From an uncultured Lachnospiraceae bacterium (GTDB lineage Bacteria > Bacillota_A > Clostridia > Lachnospirales > Lachnospiraceae), in assembly GCA_900553635.1 (NCBI GenBank), contig USDU01000021.1, positions 1 through 18,442 of the forward strand: a stretch of 18,442 nt of DNA, written 5' to 3'. The notes under the pieces were generated by a model, which saw only the letters and a program-made list of their open reading frames with translations, did not search any database and had not been told where the DNA came from. Position 1 is the stretch's first letter; each line of letters opens with the position of its first letter. The position numbers and the translations under genes were made by a program. Shown here piece after piece: positions 6,923 to 14,320 of the stretch.

Positions 6923-7018
6923 TGACGTTACAGGACGGTTAAGTTATCCTGCGATTTAAGATATCGGTTGTTTAAGACGGTATATTTTTTATTTTAGGGC
7001 GTTCATTACCAATACACA
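6923..7018. other. AT-rich spacer between the two repeat copies
   Basis: A 96-base stretch with no coding frame, recognisable promoter or terminator. It contains AAGACGGTAT (6974-6983), a ten-base match to the variable arm of copy 2 (7026-7035). It separates the 3' regions of the convergent tetR and polC genes. Confidence 0.6.
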
Positions 7019-7210
7019 GGAAAACAAGACGGTATCCCTTTTGCGGAGGTTAGCTTGATTTTCCGTGGTTTTGTTTGCGCTGGCAGCCCCCGAAGGAGCC
7101 ACTGTCTGAGCCCCGCAGGGGCGAGTTTGGCGGTCGGGGGCGAATAAGCCGCGCGAACAAAACCAAGAAAATCAATGCGTCTCCGCGAAAGGGATACCGT
7201 CTTGTTTTCC
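7019..7210 (-). repeat. Long-hairpin repeat element, copy 2 (after polC)
   Basis: A 192-base element inverted relative to copy 1 and thus in the same orientation relative to its own upstream gene, polC, whose stop is 13 bases away. The 30-nt terminal arms 7019-7048 and 7181-7210 are complementary at 29 positions, and the exception (T7042 opposite G7187) is a wobble pair in plus-strand RNA. The core matches copy 1 closely, with compensatory changes in the helices, and the central hairpin is GCCCC-GCA-GGGGC, which explains the two-base length difference. The middle 20 bases of the arms are unrelated to copy 1. It may act as a 3' structure for the ftsW-ispG-polC mRNA, but no T-tract follows. Confidence 0.9.
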
Positions 7211-7223
7211 GTACGTTTTTCTA

Positions 7224-10200
7224 TTAGGATACATAATCAAATAAGGACAGCTGATTGGACTCCGGCAGGTCGCCGAGCAGCCCTAAGTCGCCCATGAAGT
7301 CGATGACGGTCTTTGACAGCTTGCTTCGTGTCCGCAGGTCGTCCCTGGACAGGAAGGGGCCGTCTTTGGCGGCGGCTTCCAGCTGGTCGGCCGCTTTGTC
7401 GCCCAGGCCCTCGATGGTACTTAAGGCGGGCATCAGCTTGCCGTCGATGATCTGGAAATGGTGGGCCTTCGCCTTATAGATGTCGATGGGCCAGAATTCG
7501 AAGCCTCTGGCATACATCTCCTGTACGATGTGCATGTCCTTCATACTGTCCTGCTCCTTTTTGGACAGAGAATCGCTGCGGCGCTTGTAGTCGGCCATAT
7601 AGTAAGCCAGCCGCTCCTTGCCCTGGCACATGAGCTCATAGCTGAAGGCGGACGCTCGGATACTGAAGTAGGCCGCGTAGTAGGCCAGCGGATAGTTGAT
7701 TTTGCAGTAAGCGATTCTCCAGGCCATCATAACGTAGGCCGCTGCATGGGCCTTCGGGAACATGTACTTGATCATTTTACAGGACTCGATATACCAGTCC
7801 TCCACACCTTCCGCCTTCATGGCGTCTATCCATTCAAGCTTCAGTCCTTTTCCCTTTCGCACACTTTCCATAATGGTAAATGACAGGCTTGGCTCCACGC
7901 CCTGATGTATCAGATACAGCATGATATCGTCTCGGGTACAAATAGCTGTGGAAATGGTAGCTTTTCCCTCTTTGATGAAGCGCTGGGCGTTGTTCAGCCA
8001 CACATCGGTACCGTGGGACAGTCCGGAGATTCGGATCAGGTCCGAAAAGGACTGGGGCTTGGCGTCACACACCATCTGGATTACGAAGTCGGTGCCGAAC
8101 TCGGGGATTCCAAGACACCCCAGAGGACAGCCGTCGATATCCTCCGGCCTGATGCCGAGAGCCTCTGTATTCTTGAACAGGGACATGACGCCCTGGTCGT
8201 CCAGGGGAATGGTTTTCGCGTCCAGGCCGGTCAGATCCTCCAGCATACGAATCATGGTCGGATCATCGTGTCCCAGAATATCCAGCTTCAACAGGTTGTG
8301 GTCGATGGAGTGGTAGTCAAAATGGGTGGTGATAATGTCCGTGGTCATATCATTGGCCGGGTGCTGGATCGGCGTAAAGGAATGAATTTCCTCGCCGTGG
8401 GGCAATACGACGATACCGCCCGGGTGCTGACCCGTCGAACGGCGCACACCCACGCAGCCCTGGACGATCCGGTCGATCTCACAGTTTCGCTTGTGCTGCC
8501 CCCGCTCCTCGTAATAATTTTTCACATAACCGAAAGCAGTCTTATCCGCCAGGGTTCCGATGGTCCCTGCACGGAAGGTCTGTCCTGTACCGAAAATGAC
8601 CTCCGTATACTTATGGGCCTTGGACTGATAATCGCCGGAGAAGTTCAGGTCGATATCCGGCTCCTTGTCGCCCTTGAATCCCAGGAAGGTCTCGAAGGGA
8701 ATATCGAAGCCTTCTTTCTTCAGGGGACCGCCGCAGACCGGACAGTTCTTGTCCGGCATATCGCAGCCGGCCGCACCCGCGTATTTGCGCACCTCTTCCG
8801 ACTCGAAATCACTGTAATGGCAGGCCGGGCAGTAATAATGGGGCGGAAGCGGGTTGACCTCGGTGATTCCTGCCATGGTGGCTACGAAGGAGGAACCTAC
8901 AGATCCTCGGGATCCTACCAGATAGCCGTCCGCATTGGATTTCCACACCAGCTTCTGGGCAATGATATACATAACCGCGAAGCCATTGGAAATAATCGAA
9001 TGCAGCTCCTTCTCCAATCGCTCCGTTACCACCTGGGGCAGATCTTCGCCATAGATGGAATGTGCCTTTTCATAGCAGATATCACGCAGGGTCTGATCGG
9101 AATTTTCGATAACCGGCGGACACTTATCCGGGCGCACCGGGGAAATCCGTTCAATCATGTCCGCGATCTTGTTCGTGTTAGTTATAACTACCTCTTCTGC
9201 TTTATCACTTCCGAGATATTCAAATTCTGCCAGCATTTCCTCGGTGGTACGCAGGTACAGGGGAGCCTGGTCGTCCGCGTCCTTGAAGCCCTTTCCGGCC
9301 ATGATGATACGGCGGTAGACCTCATCCTCCGGATTCAGGAAATGCACGTCGCAGGTGGCCACCACAGGCTTGTGGAACTGCTCGCCCAGGGACACAATCT
9401 TTTTATTCAGACGAATCAAATCATCCTTAGACTCAAAGGTGGGACGCTCTCCCCGCAGCATAAACTCGTTATTTCCCAGAGGCTGGATTTCCAGATAATC
9501 ATAGAAATTCACCAGTCTCGCGATCTCCTCGTCGGGGGCAGACCGTACCAGTGCCTGGTACAGCTCTCCGGCCTCGCAGGCAGAACCCACGATAAGGCCC
9601 TCCCGATGCTTCTGAAGCACGCTTTTCGGAATTCTGGGCACACGGGCGAAATAGTCCAGGTGGGACCAGGAAACCATGCGGTACAGATTCACCCGGCCAA
9701 TCTCATTTTTCGCCAGAATGATGACGTGGTGGGATGGCAGCTTCTTAATGGCGTCCGCGTCCAGGGTACTCATCTGGTTGACGCCGTTCAGGTCGAAGAT
9801 ATCCCGTTCCTTCAGCATTTGCACAAACTTCACGAAGATTTCAGCGGTACAGCCCGCATCGTCCACGGCCCGGTGATGATTTTCCAGGGATACATTCAAT
9901 GCCTTCGCCACATTATCCAGCTTATAACGGTTCAGCTGAGGCAGTAAAATTCTCGCCAGCGCCACTGTATCTACTACTGTAAATTCACAGGGCAGCCCCT
10001 GTCGTTCGCTGTTCTTTCGGATAAAGCTCATATCAAAGCCGGCGTTATGAGCCACCATGACCGCGCCCTTGCAGAAATCCAGAAACTGCGGCAAAATTTC
10101 CTCGATGGCAGGCTCGTTCATAACCATTTCATCACTGATGCCGGTCAGCTTCTCAATCTCGAAGGGAATCGGAAGCTGCGGATTTACGAATACACTGAAC

Positions 10201-11747
10201 TTGTCAGTGATTTCGCCCTTTTCCACCCGCACAGCCCCAATCTCGATGATCCGGTCGTTTTCTGCGGAGAATCCTGTCGTCTCGATATCGAATACCACAT
10301 AGGTATCATCCAGGCTCTGTCCGGCTGCGTCGGTGACAATATCCTTCAGGTCGTCCACCAAATAGCCCTCCACGCCGTAGATCACCTTGAAATTATCGCC
10401 CTTTTCCAGGCTGTGGCTGGCGTCCGGATAAGCCTGTACCACGCCATGGTCCGTCACTGCGATGGCTGTATGGCCCCAGGACTTGGCACGCTTAATGATG
10501 CTCTTTACATCCGAGACGCCGTCCATATCGCTCATTTTCGTGTGACAATGAAGCTCCACGCGCTTCAGCTCGCTATTATCTGTACGGGGCGTCCGGAAAT
10601 CTGAGGATTTCTTGATGCCTGTCACAGAGCTGATGGTCAGCTCATTATCGAAGCGATCCATGGCAGTCAGACCCTTCAGCTTGATAAAAGATCCCTGTTT
10701 TACCTTCTCCCGGAAGGCTTCCATCTCGTCGTTTTTCTCAAAGATCTTAATGCGGATGGTATCGGTATAATCCGTCACTGTAATGGTTACAATGGTTTTC
10801 TCGCCGCGGATCTCCCGCTCATCCCAGCCGGTGACCTGGCCATGGATGACCACCTCCCCCATTTCCCCAATGACCTGCACCAGATCTGTAATCTCGCTGT
10901 CATCGAAATCCCGGCCATACAGTACATCCGGATTATTGCTGGCACCCCTGCTTCGGAAGCCTCCGCCGGAACGCAGAGTCTTACCATATGCGTACTCGCT
11001 CTTGCCGAAATTGCCGAAGTTCTTTTTACCGCCGTCCGCTTTGGCCGCCGTCTTCTTCTCGACCTTTGCCCTGTCGGGGCTTCCCGCGCCGCCTGCTGCC
11101 GCGATTTTGCCATCCGCGCTTTCCGCATTTTCCGCGCTCTCCGCCGCGTCCGCTGCCTGCTTGGCCGCCCACATGGCCGCGTTCAGCGCCTCCGCCTGCT
11201 TCTCCACGTCCGCCCGGCCGCTGCGCTTCTTCTTTTCTTCCTTTTTATCCACAAACTCCACCCGGATTTTCACATCCAGTCCACATCGTTCCGTGAAAAT
11301 CTTATACAAAATGCGGATAAGTTCATCGGCTGCGTCTTCGCCCAGGGTGGTCTTCGTAAGTTCCATTTTCAGGACATTACTCTCCGGAAAGCTGATTTTC
11401 GCGCCCCGGAACAGGTTATACTCCAGCATGCTGTAATTACGCAACTCAAAAAGAATACTGTCCTTATAGAGCCCCATCAGGGTCTCCGGGTTGTACTGTC
11501 CCGACAGCTCGTAGCGCTCCAGGATCTTTACCGTAATGTCAGCGTTGCCAAACAACTGCCTTTTTAAAGTCTTTTCAAGCTGAAAAAGCTGCTCCTTATG
11601 GATCAGCTTTCCGCTCACAAGATATACTCTTATGAAATTTTTTGCCCGGTTAGAAGTGACCTTTTCCACCTGCACCTGCTCCAGAAGGTCTGACAGACCT
11701 TTTTCCACATGCAGGGGCGGAAATACCTCGGCGAACATTTTTACCAT
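7224..11747 (-). CDS. polC: DNA polymerase III alpha subunit, PolC type
   Basis: The main replicative polymerase of low-GC Gram-positives, with intrinsic 3'-5' proofreading, acting at the fork with the beta clamp. In its 1507 residues I see an N-terminal domain (1-167), an Ala/Lys/Gly-rich linker (about 168-278), an OB fold (about 298-378), a PHP domain (HCHTKMSDMDG from 400, resuming after the exonuclease), a DnaQ-like exonuclease (FDIETTGF at 486, HNAGFDMSF at 567, HHRAVDD near 624), a zinc-binding segment (Cys973, 976, 995, 1002, 1005), the palm acidic motif PDIDLNFSGDY at 1030-1040 and LDILGH at 1155-1160. The C-terminal clamp-binding QLSLF is at 1499-1503. B. subtilis PolC is 1437 residues; the linker accounts for much of the excess. 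The AGGGAG ribosome binding site overlaps the ispG stop, so translation is coupled. Confidence 0.98.
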   Translation of the reverse strand: MVKMFAEVFPPLHVEKGLSDLLEQVQVEKVTSNRAKNFIRVYLVSGKLIHKEQLFQLEKTLKRQLFGNADITVKILERYELSGQYNPETLMGLYKDSILFELRNYSMLEYNLFRGAKISFPESNVLKMELTKTTLGEDAADELIRILYKIFTERCGLDVKIRVEFVDKKEEKKKRSGRADVEKQAEALNAAMWAAKQAADAAESAENAESADGKIAAAGGAGSPDRAKVEKKTAAKADGGKKNFGNFGKSEYAYGKTLRSGGGFRSRGASNNPDVLYGRDFDDSEITDLVQVIGEMGEVVIHGQVTGWDEREIRGEKTIVTITVTDYTDTIRIKIFEKNDEMEAFREKVKQGSFIKLKGLTAMDRFDNELTISSVTGIKKSSDFRTPRTDNSELKRVELHCHTKMSDMDGVSDVKSIIKRAKSWGHTAIAVTDHGVVQAYPDASHSLEKGDNFKVIYGVEGYLVDDLKDIVTDAAGQSLDDTYVVFDIETTGFSAENDRIIEIGAVRVEKGEITDKFSVFVNPQLPIPFEIEKLTGISDEMVMNEPAIEEILPQFLDFCKGAVMVAHNAGFDMSFIRKNSERQGLPCEFTVVDTVALARILLPQLNRYKLDNVAKALNVSLENHHRAVDDAGCTAEIFVKFVQMLKERDIFDLNGVNQMSTLDADAIKKLPSHHVIILAKNEIGRVNLYRMVSWSHLDYFARVPRIPKSVLQKHREGLIVGSACEAGELYQALVRSAPDEEIARLVNFYDYLEIQPLGNNEFMLRGERPTFESKDDLIRLNKKIVSLGEQFHKPVVATCDVHFLNPEDEVYRRIIMAGKGFKDADDQAPLYLRTTEEMLAEFEYLGSDKAEEVVITNTNKIADMIERISPVRPDKCPPVIENSDQTLRDICYEKAHSIYGEDLPQVVTERLEKELHSIISNGFAVMYIIAQKLVWKSNADGYLVGSRGSVGSSFVATMAGITEVNPLPPHYYCPACHYSDFESEEVRKYAGAAGCDMPDKNCPVCGGPLKKEGFDIPFETFLGFKGDKEPDIDLNFSGDYQSKAHKYTEVIFGTGQTFRAGTIGTLADKTAFGYVKNYYEERGQHKRNCEIDRIVQGCVGVRRSTGQHPGGIVVLPHGEEIHSFTPIQHPANDMTTDIITTHFDYHSIDHNLLKLDILGHDDPTMIRMLEDLTGLDAKTIPLDDQGVMSLFKNTEALGIRPEDIDGCPLGCLGIPEFGTDFVIQMVCDAKPQSFSDLIRISGLSHGTDVWLNNAQRFIKEGKATISTAICTRDDIMLYLIHQGVEPSLSFTIMESVRKGKGLKLEWIDAMKAEGVEDWYIESCKMIKYMFPKAHAAAYVMMAWRIAYCKINYPLAYYAAYFSIRASAFSYELMCQGKERLAYYMADYKRRSDSLSKKEQDSMKDMHIVQEMYARGFEFWPIDIYKAKAHHFQIIDGKLMPALSTIEGLGDKAADQLEAAAKDGPFLSRDDLRTRSKLSKTVIDFMGDLGLLGDLPESNQLSLFDYVS

Positions 11748-11759
11748 TGACAGTTCTCC

Positions 11760-12818
11760 CTAGTTCTCGTTCCAGTGTAACAGCTCCTCGCGCAGCGCGC
11801 CCAGAAGCTCGCTCTCCGGCATCCGCTGTACGATCTCACCCTTCTTAATCAGCATGCCGGTGCCCTTGCCGCCTGCGATTCCGATGTCAGCTTCTTTCGC
11901 CTCGCCCGGTCCATTTACCACGCAGCCCATGACTGCCACCTTGATGTCATCCAGCGGAATATCTTCTACCATGCGCTCTACCTGGTTGGCCAGGCCGATG
12001 AGGTCAATCTGGGTTCTTCCGCAGGTAGGACATGATACGACCTCAATGCCGCCTTTGCGGAGCCCCAGCGTCTTCAGGATACGTTTTGCGGAGCGGATCT
12101 CCTCCAGCGGATCACCGGTCAGGGATACACGGATCGTGTCGCCGATGCCCTGGTACAGGATGATACCCAGTCCCACGGCGGACTTGATATTGCCGGAATA
12201 CAGGGTGCCGGACTCGGTGATTCCCACATGGAGGGGATAATCGGTCTTTGCGGCAATCAGTTCATGGGCCCTAGCGCACATCATCACGTCGGAGGACTTG
12301 ATGCTGATAACCAGATTGTCATAGCCCATGTCTTCGATGAGGTGTACCTTATCCAGGGCGCTCTCCACGATACCCTCTGCGGTGACGCCGTGGTATTTTT
12401 CCACCAGCTCTTTCTCCAGGGAACCGCTGTTGACGCCTACGCGGATGGGGATACTGCGCTCTTTCGCAGCGTCTACTACGGCCTGTACACGTTCCCTGCT
12501 TCCGATGTTGCCCGGATTGATACGAATCTTGTCCGCGCCGTGCTTGATGGCCGCCAGTGCCAGCTTATAATCAAAATGAATATCTGCCACCAGCGGAATC
12601 GTAATCTGCTTCTTAATCTCAGTCAGCGCCTCCGCTGCCTCCATGGTCGGGACCGCGCAGCGGATAATGTCGCAGCCTGCCGCTGTCAGGGCCTGAATCT
12701 GCGCCACCGTCGCCTGCACATTCTCTGTCTTTGTGTTCGTCATGGACTGAATCAGGATCGGATTGCCCCCTCCGATGACCCGGCCGCCAATTTTAATTAC
12801 TTTTGTATGTTCTCTCAT
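11760..12818 (-). CDS. ispG: 4-hydroxy-3-methylbut-2-enyl diphosphate synthase
   Basis: IspG (GcpE) carries out the penultimate step of the MEP isoprenoid pathway, reducing methylerythritol cyclodiphosphate to HMBPP with a [4Fe-4S] cluster. The 352-residue product has the TIM-barrel region (IQSMTNTKTENV at 23-34, LVADIHFDY at 76-84, IRINPGNIG at 98-106). Its cluster ligands are Cys263 and Cys266 (SCPTCGRTQ) and Cys299 (VMGCVVNGPGE, with Glu306). It starts at the ATG at 12818, overlapping the ftsW stop by four bases (ATGA), with GGGAGG ten bases upstream, and ends 12 bases before polC. It is therefore the middle gene of a coupled operon. The product feeds undecaprenyl phosphate synthesis, which supports the lipid II consumed by the SEDS protein encoded upstream. 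Confidence 0.97.
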   Translation of the reverse strand: MREHTKVIKIGGRVIGGGNPILIQSMTNTKTENVQATVAQIQALTAAGCDIIRCAVPTMEAAEALTEIKKQITIPLVADIHFDYKLALAAIKHGADKIRINPGNIGSRERVQAVVDAAKERSIPIRVGVNSGSLEKELVEKYHGVTAEGIVESALDKVHLIEDMGYDNLVISIKSSDVMMCARAHELIAAKTDYPLHVGITESGTLYSGNIKSAVGLGIILYQGIGDTIRVSLTGDPLEEIRSAKRILKTLGLRKGGIEVVSCPTCGRTQIDLIGLANQVERMVEDIPLDDIKVAVMGCVVNGPGEAKEADIGIAGGKGTGMLIKKGEIVQRMPESELLGALREELLHWNEN

Positions 12819-14032
12819 CCCATTCTTGCCTCCCGCAATTCTTTTTCCTTTTTGAAACGACTCTGCTTCTCTACATTTAACACCATGCCAATCTCAAATA
12901 GCAGGAATACCGACGCCGTTCCTCCGTAACTGAAGAAGGGCAGGGTAACGCCCGTGGTCGGAAACAGGCTGGTGACTACCATCAGATTCAACACGACCTG
13001 CAGGGCCACATGGGAAAAGACCCCGATGGCCAGCAGACGCCCGAAGGTATCCTCCGCCTCCTGTGCCACACTGTAAAGCTGATATAGCAGGTAGATAAAC
13101 ATCAGGATAATCAGACCCGCGCCAAAAACGCCAAGCTCCTCACAAATAATGGAAAAAATCATATCGTTATAAGGCTCCGGAATACGGCCCAGCTTCTGGA
13201 TACTATTTCCCAGCCCCTTTCCAAAGAGCCCGCCGGAACCGATAGCGTACAGCGCCTGCAGGGACTGATAGGCCTTGTCCGACTCATAAGAATAAGGATC
13301 CAGCCACGCCAGGATACGGGCGCCACGAAAACCACCGTTTCCACTGCCCACATCTCCGGAAGCCAGCTTTTGCTTCAGATAGAAAATCAGCGCTCCAACT
13401 CCCGTGACTCCCGCTCCGCCCATCAGCACAAAGGGCCAGTACTTCGGATAGACCATAAAGGCCATCAGGAAACTGATGCCCAATACGATGGTAGCCGTAC
13501 TCATATTGTTGCTGATTTTCAGGATCAGTACAGACACCACAGCCGTCGGAATCAGAACCGTGATAAAGTTCTTCATATTATCCAGCCTGCCGGAATAATT
13601 GCCTATCAAAGTCGCGGAAAATAAAATCATCGCCACCTTGACCGGCTCCGCCACCTGGAACTGACCGAGACCCGGGATACGGATCCATCGGGTCGCGCCC
13701 TTTACGGTGACGCCCAGTCCCGGCACCTTCAAAAGCAAAATGAGCACAATCGAAGCCAGAAATCCCAGCATCGCAAAATGCTTCCAGAAATGATAATCCA
13801 CATTGGCGACAAACAGCATCACCACAATGCCCAGGATGCTGTATTTCAGCTGACTCATCAACAGAAAGGTGGGATCATGGTTGAACGCGTCACTCATACT
13901 GGCCGTATAATAGCTGGCACTGTATATCATCACCAGACCGAAGACGATCAAAAATAAAACGGCCACGATCAGGTTCATATCATAACTGAACAGATAAGAG
14001 AGAACTCTTCTCTTTTTCTTTTTTTTCGCCAT
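12815..14032 (-). CDS. ftsW: FtsW/RodA/SpoVE family peptidoglycan polymerase (SEDS)
   Basis: An integral membrane glycosyltransferase that polymerises lipid II, working with a class B penicillin-binding protein in division or elongation. The 405-residue protein has a basic start (MAKKKKKRR), about ten hydrophobic segments and SEDS motifs: GATRWIRIPGLGQFQ (112-126), the extracellular AWLDPYSYESDKAYQSLQALYAIGSGGLFGKG stretch in two parts (242-257, 258-272), IPEPYNDMIFSIICEELG (284-301, with Asp290 in the place of the proposed catalytic Asp), and the FPTTGVTLPFFSYGG signature (357-371). The common FQPSE motif reads FQVAE here. FtsW is the likeliest assignment but RodA or SpoVE paralogues cannot be excluded. 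AAGGAG precedes the ATG at 14032. It heads an operon with ispG and polC. Confidence 0.88.
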   Translation of the reverse strand: MAKKKKKRRVLSYLFSYDMNLIVAVLFLIVFGLVMIYSASYYTASMSDAFNHDPTFLLMSQLKYSILGIVVMLFVANVDYHFWKHFAMLGFLASIVLILLLKVPGLGVTVKGATRWIRIPGLGQFQVAEPVKVAMILFSATLIGNYSGRLDNMKNFITVLIPTAVVSVLILKISNNMSTATIVLGISFLMAFMVYPKYWPFVLMGGAGVTGVGALIFYLKQKLASGDVGSGNGGFRGARILAWLDPYSYESDKAYQSLQALYAIGSGGLFGKGLGNSIQKLGRIPEPYNDMIFSIICEELGVFGAGLIILMFIYLLYQLYSVAQEAEDTFGRLLAIGVFSHVALQVVLNLMVVTSLFPTTGVTLPFFSYGGTASVFLLFEIGMVLNVEKQSRFKKEKELREARMG

Positions 14033-14065
14033 CTGGCACTCCTTTTTGAAACTCGTTTACTTTTT

Positions 14066-14094
14066 ATTATACTTTCTTCCCATCCCTCTTGCAA
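14066..14094 (-). promoter_or_regulatory. Sigma-A promoter of ftsW-ispG-polC
   Basis: On the minus strand -35 TTGCAA (14094-14089), a 17-base spacer and a perfect -10 TATAAT (14071-14066). The expected start is near 14059, giving a short leader of about 27 bases. No other good promoter is visible inside the operon, so polC probably depends on it. Confidence 0.8.
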
Positions 14095-14101
14095 GCTGAA
14101 A

Positions 14102-14296
14102 ACGGACATCCGTCAAAGAAGAATCCTGCAAAGCAGGATTCTTCGCCTGCGGCGGGTCGCCTCGGCGACACAATTCCACTCCGCCGCAGTGCGATCCTGC
14201 CCGAAGGGCTTTGTTATGTAACAGGGGATTCCAACAGAATTTTCTATTACATAACAAGAGACAGGACAAGTCTCCTTATCCCGTCTCTTATGTAAC
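14102..14296. repeat. Hairpin-dense intergenic region between ftsW and ilvE
   Basis: The gap between the ftsW promoter and the ilvE stop holds several perfect inverted repeats. They are ACGGA-CA-TCCGT (14102-14113), an 11-bp stem AAGAATCCTGC with loop AAA (14119-14143), and CTGCGGCGG (14147-14155) with CCGCCGCAG (14181-14189) enclosing GTCGCC-TC-GGCGAC (14156-14169). Further right, TGTTATGTAA (14212-14221) pairs with TTACATAACA (14247-14256), and GAGAC/GTCTC hairpins follow (14258-14287). TTACATAA can pair with a copy on either side, giving alternative folds. No coding frame is convincing and no classical ilvE terminator with a T-run is present. It may be a degenerate repeat element or a multi-hairpin 3' structure. 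Confidence 0.65.
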
Positions 14297-14320
14297 GTAA
14301 AGTGCTGTCTTGTTTAAAAA

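Noticed and set aside
6744..6959. Small frames running through the repeat elements and the 14057-14295 hairpin region
   Set aside because: They translate inverted-repeat DNA, carry no ribosome binding sites and have no protein-like composition.
6733..7210. CRISPR array or integron attC sites
   Set aside because: Only two copies exist, inverted and far longer than CRISPR repeats, with no regular spacers. The ends lack the attC RYYYAAC/GTTRRRY core pair and no integrase or cas gene is near.
7905..9947. 680-codon open frame on the plus strand inside polC
   Set aside because: It is a mirror of polC codon bias: antisense to a fully recognisable protein, without ribosome binding site, promoter or protein-like domain pattern.
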